This document shows positions 36,096-48,068 of a stretch of DNA of 64,000 bases, one piece after another. The notes under the pieces are model-generated. The model was not told where the DNA came from, searched no databases, and saw only the letters and a program-made list of their open reading frames with translations. Each line of letters starts with the position of its first letter. Within the stretch, counting starts at the first letter, position 1. The stretch spans positions 341,422,717 to 341,486,716 of the forward strand of contig NC_081414.1 in the NCBI RefSeq assembly GCF_030272615.1. Direction: 5' to 3'. The position numbers were made by a program, and so were the translations under genes. This DNA is from Cryptomeria japonica (taxonomy: Eukaryota; Streptophyta; Pinopsida; Cupressales; Cupressaceae).

Positions 36096-39060
36096 CGTAC
36101 TATATATATATACCATTTAAGCCAACTTCCAATTAATGAATCCAATAAACCATTGTATTATTAAGTTTTTTTGCTAAGTCTATTGGTTTAATTTCACTAC
36201 CGTTTTTATATTTTTTCTTTGTCACAGGGCCACATGGATCCACCACATAGCATAGATAGGGGTGTAGGTCCCGACACTTCTACAGAGCAGGTAAACCTCA
36301 TTGTAATTGTACAAATTAGATAGAATCAAACTGTTACATTATGATCTTCTCTTGAGTGTTTTGAAGTAATTTTGATAGTGTTAATTATATTCTTATCACA
36401 GACGGATGTTTGGGATAAGGGAAAGGAACCTGCAGTACCTCAGCACCTCCATAGGGATATGGGGCGCTCAACAGTGTTATGCGCTGATGACATCGCACTT
36501 AGCGCAAACTCTATGCAATTTGTACAAAAGAATATTAGAAAAATTAGGCAAGAGATTGTTGATTTGGCAACCATAAGTCCTCAGACTGATGAGATAACAA
36601 AGAGGGTGCAACTATTGTTGACGACAATGGAAAACATGCAAGTAAGCAGTAATGAAAGCTTTAATCATAACAAAAGTTCAATAATGGTTTATATTTTTAT
36701 CTCTTTTATGTCATTAACTAAAATATGTATGTGTTGTTTTTACAGAAATTTATAGGGCCTCATCATCCTGGTGGCGATGATCAGGGTATGCGAGTAGTTC
36801 AGGTGATGACCATGTTCTAATATTAAAACCACTCCTTTGGACTTGTGAACTTGCTTTTTTAATGTTTTACATATTTAATGTATTACTCTTCAAATGCTGA
36901 CATGGGTCCGAGGTCGAGCCCAACTATATTGCCAACTGTAATGTCAGCAACACATAGCATGCAGACATCATCTGTTGCACCAGCTCGTGTTGACCCACCC
37001 ACTGGTGGTAGATCCCTTTTTTTCTCTCTCTTTCATTATGTGTTTATTACCCTTGAAGTGTTCTTTCTTTGAGGCATTTCATAGTGGATTCACTTATTGT
37101 GGTAGGATATGCACATGAGGATGCGCTAGAGGTGAGTACTACTGATAACATACCATCATTTCCTGGATCTTCCCATATTGCTAGTACGGGAACGTTGCAG
37201 GCCACATTGGTGGTGAGCGATGAAGAATTGATTCCCTTGAAGATATAGAAGGTTCTAGGTACTTTAAAAATATTATTATATATAGTCTAATTGTAATTTA
37301 CTTATTGATCACTCATTTTGGACTAATGATCCCATGTTTTTTTTGCAGGAAATGATATTTTTTATAAAAATCTTAATGACATTTCATTGCAGATATTTGG
37401 GCCCACCATACGTAAAAGGTGGAACATCATACGTGAACTAACCCTTATCCACTATTTTGATTTCATATCATTGCTAGAATAGTTTTCCTTTTATCCATTT
37501 CTTAAACTATATCAAAGGTAGCTTCAGTTTATTTCTAAATCTAATAGGTTTGTTTTTGCTTTAAAGGTGGAATGACCAAGAAAAAAAGTTAAAAGATGAA
37601 CTCACAAACTGTATGGTAGGGTTGTTTGGAAATGACACATTCGACAAGACTAAGCTCTTGGAAAAAGCTGGCACATATCTAAAGTATGTGAGGGACCAAT
37701 ACTGGACACATTTAGAGAAGAATGTAAAGTATGAGCATCCCCCCATGATTCCAGAGAGGGAGTGGAAGGACCTGATTTTGGATGCAAAGGAGAGAATTGA
37801 AAGGAAAAAAGGAAATACACCACCAGATGCCAGAAGAAGGTATGTAATACTATTAAGAATGTGAATATGTACTAATTATTCATTATATTTATATAATCTA
37901 ACATATTTCAAACTTTTCATAGATTGTGTGACACGTCAAAGGCAACCAAGGCAAGACAAGAAAAGCATGGGCAACACAAACTCGGCTCTGGTGGTTATAT
38001 GAAACTTGCCGCATGAATTGTAAGAATCAGTAAATTAAGTATCACATCAAAATATTTATAAATTGTAAACAATTTTTTTTGATCAAACAATACAAGCAAA
38101 ATTCACAATACTAAGCAAAAATGCAGGGCTCTAAATTCAATAGAGCGCCCACGGAAGATGACAAGAGAATTGGCTACCAACAAGGCTATATAGCCATGGC
38201 TAAATAGCTATGAGAATTGAGTGGGCAAACACAAGATTCTGATGCATCTATCACAACGGTAATTAAACTAAATGAAAATTATTTCAAATTGAATACTTAA
38301 CCAATAATCTATTTGATGTTAAGTTTCAACATAAAGTGACTATTTTTTTTAAATAAGCAAGCAATGATAACACTGCGCGTGGCATTAGAATGCAACATGA
38401 TAATCGTGGAACAGAACCTGTACATGAAGGTCCGAATGTGCATCCTAGTAGTGGAGGTATTCATTTGCTATTCAAATTTTTTTATGTGATTATTAATACA
38501 ATTAAACATCTTAAATTGAAAATTAGTGTAGTAATTAATGTAACCTTTATTGTTAATATTTTAGAGCATGTAGTCGGTGGTGACCAAGTGGAGCATGATC
38601 TGGGTAGACAACATCAAGAACATGATGTTCCCCAATCAGGTAAAGAGGACCACTGTTATTCCTTTAAACAAATTTAATTGCAATTGGTATATTGATTAAT
38701 GTAACATTTCGTATTTCAACTCCAGAGGATCTAGAGGGTGCTCAGCATGTCGAGGTTGAGGCTAGACAAAATGATGTGGAAGATGATGTGGCCCCATTAG
38801 GTAAAGAGTGTAACGGTTGTGTTCTTTAAATTAATGAAATACTTGTAACAATAATAAAAAATGTTTTGAATTTAACCCAATTCTTTGTTATTGCAGAGGA
38901 CCCCCCTTTGGTTCAACATCCTCGTCCTTTGTATAGGACTAGGCATACATCAAGAGCATGAGAAGAGGGCATAACATCTGCAGATGGGGGAAATGATGAA
39001 GAAACCGATGTTCCACTTAGTCTTTTCATAGCTTCAAAGAAAAAACAAAGAAAGAAATGA
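36096..39060 (+). pseudogene. TNPA-like En/Spm domain region of the second CACTA gene
   Basis: Exons continue the SET frame in phase 0: a 62-bp exon starting GHMDPPHSID (36229), then 36411-36641 with TDVWDKGKEPAV and a helical QKNIRKIRQEIVDL segment. A short KFIGPHHPGGDD exon follows. From 37380 to 38200 lies the plant En/Spm transposase (Ptta-type) domain: IRKRWNIIRE, YLKYVRDQYWTHLEKN, EREWKDLILDAKERIERKKGN, RLCDTSKATKARQEKHGQH and GSGGYMKL. Pro/Asp-rich exons finish the protein, which ends FIASKKKQRKK at 39060, a nuclear-signal-like tail. In-frame stops lie at about 37246 and 38017. DNA binding at transposon ends is the known role of this family. Confidence 0.7.
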
Positions 39061-41576
39061 TTGTAATCTACCTTATTTGATAATGACTGATTTTTATGTG
39101 TAATGAATGTAATTATGTGCTAATGAATGTTCATGAATGATATGTGTTGATGATTATTGATGAATGTTACGTTTTAATGAAAGTTAATGAATTTTATGTG
39201 TTAATGACCATTATGTGATAATGAATGAATGTTATATTTTAATAATGGATGAAAGAATGAATGAATGTTAGATGTTAACTGGGAATTTAGAGTGATGTTT
39301 GGGGGGGGGGGCACAAATAAGCTTCCACCTTCACGTGGTTGGCCCTGTTAAGTAGAGAATATTAAACTATTCTCGAAACAAAATGAAGCTCAATTATAAG
39401 ATGTGAAATGTTTGAAAGGTGAGAGTCCACAAACAAATGTGAAATGTTTAAGTAGGCCTCCCAATGAAGTGGATCTCATAGACACGAAGAATCCTATATA
39501 GATAATCATTGAGAGCCCTTGAAGAAGCAAATTTGAACTTTGTTGAAGTAATAAATGATGGAGGAATATCTTGCAAGAGGAAATCAAAGTCATTATGGTG
39601 TCATCTAGATCTGAAATGTGGTCTACTTTTCAAAAAAGTAAAGATGCTTGATATGAATGTGTCCTAGTGGGGTGAATCTAGAAGACATATAATCCTATTG
39701 CAAAGAATCATGGAAAGTTCTAGAAGAAGCAACTTTTAATTCTGAAGTAGCAACGTGTACAAGAGATGTTCTCATTTGTTGATGGAGTATCAAGAGGGGG
39801 ATCACTAGTCCATGGACCACGTCATTGTTGTTAAATACCTACGCTTTTGTTCATAGTCACTTGGTGTAGGAATGAATTCAACGAGATAGGGTAGGAGATC
39901 CTACATAATGTAATTGTGGTTTCCCCATCAACCTCTACCATTGTGATTAAAGGGGTCTCAATCATAGAAGGGTGGATAAGGTAGCATGGATAGGGAGGGC
40001 AGGTACAAGTTTACCCACTAAGAACACCACCTCATATGGATGGCGGACTGCCACATGGGGCCAAGAGGGATGGTATATCTGCTCTTGGGCTTAGCATGTG
40101 GATAGCTTCAGGTGCCCTATCATGTTTCTCATCCAAGCCCTATTATGGTTTAACTCCAATTATGCATTATAGATATTGTGTAGTTCACATAAAATTGAAA
40201 TAGTTATGAATATATGCTATCTAAACCTAGTTGAAATGGTTGCTCTATGATTATACTTTCAATACTTGTCTAACATGATTGCAGGTTTCAAAAATTATTC
40301 TAATACCCTGATGGTATTGTTTCTTCATTGGGACTACTCACATGCATTCGAGGACTGCTAAACTATCATATTCACATAATATTGTCTCAATAATAAAAAG
40401 AGAACCCTAGGTCATCTTTACCATTATATGCTTTTGATCTTGCAAAGTTCTGCGACTGCAAATAAGATTTTAGTGGGATTCTAGGACTTCTCCTATGTTT
40501 TGATTTTTTCTTTCTCCATTGGGGCTATATTGTTCTAGGGTCTTAAACTAAGACAGTGATTGTCTCCTGTAGCTTCATCCCTAGTTGTCATTTGTATAAT
40601 TTGATGCCAATAAGGACTGATATGTTGCTCCTTTCAGTGAAGTGTCATAGTTCTTTGGACTGCTCATACCATATTCTAAAATTTTATGAAAACCCTACAA
40701 TGAATGACTCCTTGACTATCATCGTTGTTTGTATCTCACCATTGTGGATTTGAGTCTTGATTTGACTATATGGCTTCTCTCAATAGAAAACTATTTAAGG
40801 CATTTGTAACTTCTAATCCATGACTTCTCATTAAGCTTTGACACATTGAGATTGGAACAAGGATCCTATACACCATCACTAGAGATTATCAACAAGAGAA
40901 GATTCACCTATTGATCCTTTGAACTGATAATTCTTTATTGCCTTTTTGACTCATCGTACTTTGTAATGGTGATTATCTTATTTATGGTTTGATGGATACT
41001 GATCTCTCTCTCACAAGTGTTTCAACTAATCTTTGATGAATACAAACCCTTCTCTTTTGTTGAGTGCAAATATCATGAATGCATTTATTTTTCTTAACTA
41101 TCCATAATGACATTTTCAAATATCTGAGACTACACTTAGGCCTATTGTCTCTTGATTCTTCATTGGACTATGGTTTCTTTGATAGTTCTTTGTAGCTTTA
41201 TCTTTGAATGGTCACTGTCTTATTTGTAGCTTTGTATTTCCTTTATGGTGGCAGACCTCATGCAATGTTTTCACCTTTAAAACCAACACTAAACCTTTCA
41301 ACAACCATCTTCATAGACAGTTTGATATCAAATTGTGATACAACATTAATCATTTCACCATTGTTATCAATTATATTTTTGCATGCTCAGTGTCCATGCC
41401 TTCATTATGCTTGAGTTGATGATTGCTGCAACTTTATTACCGTCAAATTTGCTTCATGATGTCTTGTATGCATATGACATAATGCTAACCTATTTATCAG
41501 TGCTATAGACTTTTCACTTTGTGTCATGGCATCCTTTTATCTTTCATCAAGATCTGGGGGTGAAGAAAATAATTAT
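39061..41576. other. Unassigned DNA between the CACTA element and the second LTR element
   Basis: From 39090 to 39280 short ATGAATGTTATGTG-like units recur, possibly CACTA subterminal sequence. A run of eleven G lies at about 39301. The rest has no readable gene. At 40440-41576 and after 54688 the DNA is the split target of the second element. Short open frames at 40556 and 41208 show no family features. Confidence 0.45.
41572..41576. repeat. Left target-site duplication of the second LTR element
   Basis: ATTAT directly before the 5' LTR is repeated exactly at 54688-54692 directly after the 3' LTR. This is the 5-bp duplication expected for Ty3/gypsy integration. Confidence 0.88.
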
Positions 41577-42339
41577 TGTAAACACCTAAAAATGGGCAAC
41601 GCTTGCGAAGTCATACTTTAACATTTGCGCATTGCCTCACTTTAGGTTTTTGTGTCGCATTAACATTTCTCCTATGTCACGCACTTGGTCTTTATCATTT
41701 GTGAACATCGAGTCATTCTTCTTTCATCTCATCCTCGAATTTGGTCTTGTCGACAACATTATCCAATCATGATTTTGATCAATTTTATCTTGTTGCATCA
41801 ATGAGCATGCTTATTTGTCATCATTTTGGACATCGTCAATCCTAATTAGGGTTTTGTCCTCTTTCAATCTTGTCATCATATGATCGATTTGTCATCGATC
41901 GTTGTCATTGTTCGATCTTGTCATTTTGTGATCGATTTGTCATCGATCGTGGTCATTTCCAATCTTGTCATCTTGCAATCTATTTTGTCATCGATCCTTG
42001 TCCTCTTGTCGATCTTGTCATTTTGCGATCAATTTTGCTATCGATCTTTGTCTGTCTTAATTATGTCAATTTGGATCAATTTGTCATTGTTCCTCGTCAA
42101 TTGGCGCATTTATCAATGAAAACATTTATCACATTGGTCATTTATCAATCCAAAATCAAATCAAATCGAGTCAATTATCTTTCAAGACCTAATTCGTCTT
42201 CTAGGGTTTTTGATTTAATCATTTAACCTTGTGTGTCATTTCTTCCTCTAGGATTAAATTATTTATTTATTTATCCTAGGTCTTCGTGTCGCAATTAAAT
42301 GTTTCATTTGATTGGCTAATTAATTATTCCTCTTTTTGT

Positions 42340-42540
42340 GAATTAATTAATAAATGAAAAATTATTAATTGATTCACCTAATTTCCTAATCTTTCATTAA
42401 TTTTCCCTCTTTGTGAATTAATTAATAAATGAAAAATTATTAATTGATTCACCTAATTTCCTAATCTTTCATCAATTTTCCCTCTTTGTGAATTATTAAT
42501 AAATGAAAAATTATTAATTAATTCACTAATTTCTAATTTT
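42340..42540 (+). repeat. 75-bp tandem repeat in the LTR
   Basis: Units starting at 42340, 42415 and 42490 begin GAATTAATTAATAAATG or close variants. The third unit is shortened. The same array is in the 3' LTR. Confidence 0.85.
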
Positions 42541-42690
42541 CATTAATTTCCTAATTTCTAATTCCTAATTTTCCTAATTCCTCCTTTTTTTCTAATTTTT
42601 CTAATTTCTTAATTCTTAAATTCAATTTCCTCCTATTTCTCTCCTAAATTTATGGAAATGACATAGAAATTTGTTATAAATCGTCATAAG

Positions 42691-42780
42691 TTCTTGACAT
42701 AGAAATTTGTCATAGAATTTGTCTTGACATAGCAATTTGTCATAGAATTTGTCTTGACATAGCAATTTGTCATAGAATTT
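42691..42780 (+). repeat. 30-bp tandem repeat in the LTR, three copies
   Basis: Units at 42691, 42721 and 42751 read 'gtcttgacatagcaatttg' plus TCATAGAATTT. The last two are identical and the first differs at two or three bases. The 3' LTR holds the same array. Confidence 0.88.
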
Positions 42781-43264
42781 GTCATAAAATTGTCATAAAT
42801 CTTTGCATAGCAACATGTCATAATTTTGCTATTCTTGATTTGAATTTCTATTCGAATCACTATCATGCTAATTTGTTCATTTCTCCAATTTCCCTATAAA
42901 TTGGATGATCTTCATCAATCAAAGCTAATTTTTGTGAATCCCTATCAGACTATCGAATTTATGATTCTAGTACTCTTGAGCTTTTCATCAAAGTCAATCT
43001 TGCTTTCAATTGTATGTGCACTTGTAGGTGAGATCCACAAATCCAATTGAAGAGGAAGGAAGAACAATGGAGCCACATGGAAGAAGCATCCAAATCGTCA
43101 TCTAGTTTGCATGATCTTTGCTTTTGAATGCTTTGTTTTCATGTCTCTATTGAGTGTGCTTAGGATTAGATCATTGCAATGTGTGTTTGTGATTGAGCTA
43201 ATAATGAATAATATGTCCTTTTATATATTGCTTTGATGATTCCTAATTCTGATGCTACATTAAT

Positions 43265-43282
43265 TGGTGAACCCGACGTGAA
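43265..43282 (+). other. Primer binding site of the second LTR element
   Basis: TGGTGAACCCGACGTGAA lies five bases after the 5' LTR. It is identical over 18 bases to the site of the minus-strand gypsy element at 15080-15097. The tRNA it pairs with was not identified. Confidence 0.87.
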
Positions 43283-43369
43283 TACTAACCTTCTAACCCC
43301 TTTACTGTGTTTTGGAGTGCTTTCAAGTTGATTTTGCAGGTCAAAAACCCAAAAAACAGGGTCGTGCAG

Positions 43370-43505
43370 GGTATTCTGGACACTTCTGCCCTTGTGTAAG
43401 ACAACTTGCACCTGTGTCCTGCATCTTGCACTTGTGTAGATGACATTCTGCGCTTGTGTCAGACATCTTGCGCCTGTGTCATGAGTTCTGTGCTTGTGTA
43501 AAGTC
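43370..43505 (+). repeat. ~21-bp leader minisatellite (GCGCTTGTGTCAGA-like), about six units
   Basis: Units such as TTCTGCGCTTGTGTCAGACA and CTTGCGCCTGTGTCATGAG follow one another, differing at a few bases. The same word reappears in both orientations in the antisense gene's intron at 52358-52473. Confidence 0.75.
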
Positions 43506-45560
43506 CAGAACAGAGGTGAAAAATGTTGTGTTTACTTGAAATTTTTGGTGTTTTTGCATTCTGTTTTCTGTGATTTGGATTTTGGTACTAATTATTTGTG
43601 TAGAATCTTGGCATACGCATGGAAAAGACTACAAATCAAACTACTAACATGTGTTATGCAAAATCAATAGTCAAAGACAACAAATCAAACCTCTAACTTG
43701 GGTTTTGCAAGTTGCCTTGGAGAAACAACCAAACTGTGTGTTTGAGATTTTTAAATAGGCACTTAGTGATTTATAAATAGGTGGGAATGAACATTTGTAT
43801 TCTTTGATTGTTAAGTGTGACATTGGAGTAGGAGAGTATATGCTCATCCTTCTTAGGGTGATCAGAAATCTAGATCTTCGATACCATGTTTGTGTTGTTG
43901 ATTGTGTGTCACATTTAGAGGGCCTGCCTTCCCGACCACTTTGCTTTTGCAAGCAAGTGATAATCATGAGAAGGGAATGACCCAAAGTGAGTATGGCTAG
44001 AATTCCTTGGCATTCTAACTCACTATAAAAAAATACCCAATGAGCGAAAGCTTTGAAGGAAGTGTTACGTGGGAATTGCAGTTACTTGGGAAGTGATGAC
44101 CCTTGGACTCTTTCTCATATCAACATCTAAGTAGGGCCTCTTGGTCTAAATCATGCTTGCGCGACTACATTTGTTTGGTATCTTGATGGGCTTAATGTCT
44201 CAATCATGCTTGCATGACATCAAGGAGTAATGCTTAACAGAAATCCTTACTAAACACCTTGTTTTTAGAGGCCGAAAACCCTTCTAGTTGCTTGAGAATG
44301 ACAAATTTAGATACTTGGAAGAGATACTAAGTTTGCCATGGGGAGATTCCATGGGGACTGATGCTTGGCTGCCCTGAGAAGTGAGTGCCGTGGAGGGGAG
44401 CCCATGGGGTCAAGCATCTATGTATTCTCCTTGAATCCCATAATGAGTCTACCTCTCAAGTACCTAATGTCTTTGCCTACCATAAGAAATGTGGAAATGA
44501 GCATGATTGTCTTGAGTCTAAGTTGTAATATCTTGTATTCTATGATTGTCAAAAGTTGAATTTTATCTCATTTCAAGGAACAAACAAATTGATCCAACAT
44601 AAGATTAAACACAAGAGACATTCATCCAACAAAAGTTCAACAAGGTTCAAAACACATCTTCCAACATGGTTATCAAACATTATTCAAAAAACTTGTTTCA
44701 ACACTTATGTCACTTGCATTTAGGTTCATCCTAGGTTGCATTTTTCAAAGTCATTGTCAAGTATCAAGGTTAGGTTTCACCTAAGTTATACTCCTTTGCA
44801 TATCAATAAGAGCTATCCATTTGCATATGTCTTCTTGCATTAGAGTAATATCATTGTCATACATTCATATTTGCATACCCTAGGTATCTTCATCAAGCTT
44901 AGGTCATTATCATATCCTATTAGGGTCACTTGCATACTAATTGCCCCTTTGCATATAGTGTCAAAACTAGGTCTTGTCATACTTGAGTAATCCAAATCTT
45001 TGATAAACCCTAAGTCATTGTTAGGAGGTCTAGACCTTATCAAGTCTTTTGTCTTTTTGTCATCAATATTATTTCGTCAAACCTAGCTTAGTATCCAAGC
45101 ATATAGGGGAGACATTGTCATCTTGTCCTTTGTCATTTAAGTCCTTTTGTCCTTTGAGGTCTAGACATCATTCCAATTTCCCAAGGGTCTCTTTTAGATT
45201 TGGATTCAAAAGTTTGTCAAAACCTTCAAAAACAACCAAAAACATAGATTTGCATTTTCATTTATTTAGTTTGCATTTAGTTGCATATCATACATTATCC
45301 TTGAAAAATTCCAAAAATATTGCATTTGCATAGTGACATGTTTATTGAAACAAGGTTCCAAGCACCAATGATGCAACAAAGTTTGACATATCAACCGACA
45401 ATGCAATCACAATTCTATCCAACCCAACAATAAAGAAACATTGGTCAAATTTATCATGATGATGTAAATGTCCAAATACAAAAATTAGGAGGAGAAGCTA
45501 GCTCGAGAAAATGAGATATTGGAATAAAGAGTGAAAAACATTGAGAAGAATAGATCACAA
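43506..45560 (+). other. Leader region of the second LTR element
   Basis: About 2 kb between the minisatellite and the long ORF. No domain is seen. From ATG 45341 a Gln-rich frame runs into a stop, and a coiled-coil-like Glu/Arg stretch lies just before a TAA at 45525-45527. The original ORF may therefore have started further upstream than the present first ATG. Confidence 0.5.
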
Positions 45561-48068
45561 ATGTCCAAAATGTTTCAAAAATTTCAAGGTCGAAATCTAA
45601 AGATTGAGCCAATTGATGTAAGATCTCTTCTTGAACAATCAGACATACCAGCTCTCCTCTCACAAATAGAGATGATGAAACAATTTCAAGAAAAGAGACG
45701 ACATCAATTTCAACATTATGTGCCTTTACAACAAGAACAAGAAGGTGTTTACTATCAATTAGACTTTCAACCAACGCAACCAATGGTCCAATTTCAACAA
45801 TATGTCCAACCAACAATACAATGTCAACAAATTGTTCAACCAATGGTGGAATATCAACAAGTTCAATCAACATATCAATGTCAACAACCGCCACCAAACA
45901 TTCAAAAACAAAGGTTGCAGCACACACCAAGCAAAGTTTCAAACATGTTGGAACATTTGAACCAAGTCCAATATCAAAACATGACATTAGACCAGAACCA
46001 ACTCCTTGCCAAACAAGTTCAAATTCCAGATACAAACATGTCAAAACCTCAAAATAAAGGTGGCTTTATTGCAAGGCTCTTAAGGAAACTACCAAGTGAG
46101 TTGTTTGAGGAAGATCAAAATAATACACTTATGTCTAGCAATGCCTCATCTCCCCACAAACAAATTGACTCTCCAGTGGCATCTATCCCTACACCTTTAG
46201 AAGTTTCACAAGAACCTTCCATATTGTCCTCATCAAACAATACACCCAAGGATGCAATTATCCAAGAGCTATCCATAATTGATTGCCATGATAATCCAAT
46301 TCATGATGCACATCCTTGTCATGTTTCAGAAATACAAGACCCAATGCCACCATGCACTTTACTGCCATTACCTGTTTTAGAGGACCCCATTCAAAGTCCT
46401 TCTTCCTCATGTTCAAGCATTGATTCATTGCCGAAATCCATCACAAATGTTCAAAGTGCATTTGCTTCATGCCAAAACATTGATTCCTTGTCAGAATCCC
46501 CCATGCATATCCAAAGTCCAACCTCATGTCAAGAGGATAATTTAGAGCATGAAGAAATGTGTCCTAAAGAAAATCAAGATCAAGATCCTGAAACCTTATC
46601 ATCCTATCCAATTGTTGACCAAGATCTCATCTTCCCAGACACTCATGATGATTCTCCTATTCTTGTCCATCCTATCCAAAGTCCTATTGACATTCCACTC
46701 CCCGAGCAAGATCAAGATATTCTAGTCCATCCAATCCCAAACGATCCCATTCCATTTCATGAACACGATGTCCTTTCAAATCCCATTGACATTCCACTTC
46801 CTAAACAAGATCAAGATATCCCTTCCATTCTTTCTGACGATCCCATTGAAAGTCAAGAGCAAATCACCTTTAAAGAGGATTCCAATGATCTTCCTCCTTG
46901 TCAAGATCAAACTCTTCCTTCAGATCCTCCACAAGATCCACTTGTTCCTCCATCTCCTTGTCTTAATACTCCACATACACTCCAAGGTCTCATTTCTTTT
47001 GATGATCCCATTATTTCTCCCATTCCATCTCTTGAAGAGCCTATCATTGAACCATGTCCACTACACAATCCTAGTCCCCCTCATGATCCTAGTCCCCCTC
47101 ATGATTCTAACGTGTCAGTGCAAGATGTTTATGAACCCTCGACATGCATAATGGGTTCTTCCACTTTGGTGCAATCCGATCCACTTCAAGATCTCATTAT
47201 TTCTCTCATATCATATCCACCTCATAATGGACTCGCGTCTTCTTCCCAAAGAAAAGAGTATCCTACAAGTCAAGATATTCATAAAGGCAAAGGAGTAGAC
47301 CTTCATAAGCAAGCATCCCTTCATGTTAAAGAAGATCTTAAGGGTCATGTCTACACAACTCACTCTCAAGACGTTGGCATCCCTCCATCAAAATCCAAAC
47401 ATATCCCTTCCCCATCATACCTTCCATCCATCTTAGGTCCTTATATCCCTTCGTTCTCTATGCAAGGTCAGCAAAGGCACACATCTTGGAGAACTTTCCA
47501 TCAATCCAAAAGAACTCCATTTCATTCATATCCATCCATGCATTCCTTTCCCCCTCCAAGAAATTTGGATGCCAAGTATAAGCATCATAAGTCTAGCAAT
47601 CCACATGTATTCAAGGATCAACATGTCCAATATAATCGACATGTCAAAACAAAGAACAATATGATCTATAAAGAAAAAGAAATATCCAAAAGGTCAGAAA
47701 GGCCCACTAAGCAAAATAAAGAAAAGTCAAAATATATATGGGTTCCTAAATCCCTTGTGCAAGCAATGCACTCCAAGGAACCACAAAAGCATGAAAAATC
47801 AAAAAGCATGTGGATCCCTAAGCAGCTCTTTGAAGCACAAAAGTCTCAAGAAACATCCAAATTGGCATCTAAAATTTCTATTCCTCCATCCAAATTTCAC
47901 AATCCAAAATACATCTTTCCTCCATCAGTCCATCACCCCTCAAGGTGTGTGCCAATGTCGATCTTGCCTTCATTTCCATCCACTGAAGCCCAATTCTTCC
48001 AATACCCTATCCATTATCCAATCCATATTTTCCATCCTTCGATCCCTTTGATCCAATCCTTTGCATAA
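45561..48068 (+). CDS. Long intact ORF, Gln/Pro/Ser-rich protein of unknown function
   Basis: The first ATG after the TAA at 45525 is at 45561, giving 835 residues. I recognise no capsid, zinc knuckle or enzyme domain. The N-terminal part is Gln-rich with Tyr and Val (motifs such as QYVQPTIQCQQIVQP). A long Pro/Ser/Asp-rich middle follows, with recurring IPLPEQDQDI and NPSPPHDPSPPHD phrases. The C-terminal third is basic and has two related motifs, KYIWVPKSLVQA and SMWIPKQLFEA. The frame is open for 2.5 kb while other coding regions in the window are riddled with stops, so it was functional until recently. It occupies the gag position and may package RNA, which is inference. Low-complexity composition prevents a family call. 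Confidence 0.7.
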   Translation: MSKMFQKFQGRNLKIEPIDVRSLLEQSDIPALLSQIEMMKQFQEKRRHQFQHYVPLQQEQEGVYYQLDFQPTQPMVQFQQYVQPTIQCQQIVQPMVEYQQVQSTYQCQQPPPNIQKQRLQHTPSKVSNMLEHLNQVQYQNMTLDQNQLLAKQVQIPDTNMSKPQNKGGFIARLLRKLPSELFEEDQNNTLMSSNASSPHKQIDSPVASIPTPLEVSQEPSILSSSNNTPKDAIIQELSIIDCHDNPIHDAHPCHVSEIQDPMPPCTLLPLPVLEDPIQSPSSSCSSIDSLPKSITNVQSAFASCQNIDSLSESPMHIQSPTSCQEDNLEHEEMCPKENQDQDPETLSSYPIVDQDLIFPDTHDDSPILVHPIQSPIDIPLPEQDQDILVHPIPNDPIPFHEHDVLSNPIDIPLPKQDQDIPSILSDDPIESQEQITFKEDSNDLPPCQDQTLPSDPPQDPLVPPSPCLNTPHTLQGLISFDDPIISPIPSLEEPIIEPCPLHNPSPPHDPSPPHDSNVSVQDVYEPSTCIMGSSTLVQSDPLQDLIISLISYPPHNGLASSSQRKEYPTSQDIHKGKGVDLHKQASLHVKEDLKGHVYTTHSQDVGIPPSKSKHIPSPSYLPSILGPYIPSFSMQGQQRHTSWRTFHQSKRTPFHSYPSMHSFPPPRNLDAKYKHHKSSNPHVFKDQHVQYNRHVKTKNNMIYKEKEISKRSERPTKQNKEKSKYIWVPKSLVQAMHSKEPQKHEKSKSMWIPKQLFEAQKSQETSKLASKISIPPSKFHNPKYIFPPSVHHPSRCVPMSILPSFPSTEAQFFQYPIHYPIHIFHPSIPLIQSFA

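Larger units (their letters stand above)
30237..39060 (+). mobile_element. CACTA (En/Spm) DNA transposon, two broken genes
   Basis: Two genes of the CACTA type lie head to tail: a tnp2-type transposase (30237-34591) and a gene joining a SET domain with a plant En/Spm-type domain (35349-39060). The coordinates given are the coding limits. The true element should be longer, but I could not find convincing CACTA/TAGTG termini or a 3-bp target duplication. AT-rich direct repeats lie between the two genes. Both genes have stops, so the copy is not autonomous. Confidence 0.85.
41577..43259 (+). repeat. 5' LTR of the second LTR element
   Basis: It starts TGTAAACACC and ends GATGCTACA. The partner at 53004-54687 starts TGTAGACACC. 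Internal structure is marked: recurring ATCGATTTGTCATCGATC words at 41870-42060, a 75-bp tandem repeat at 42340-42540 (2.7 copies), and a 30-bp repeat in three copies at 42691-42780. Short open frames inside are not genes. Confidence 0.93.

Noticed and set aside
28147-39670. CACTAT words near 28147 and 29494 and TAGTG near 39664 as CACTA termini
   Set aside because: The bases next to them are not inverted copies of each other and no 3-bp duplication was seen.
45454-46044. Minus-strand ORF opposite the long plus-strand ORF
   Set aside because: Val/Leu-rich reverse image of the Gln-rich repeats; it has no motif.
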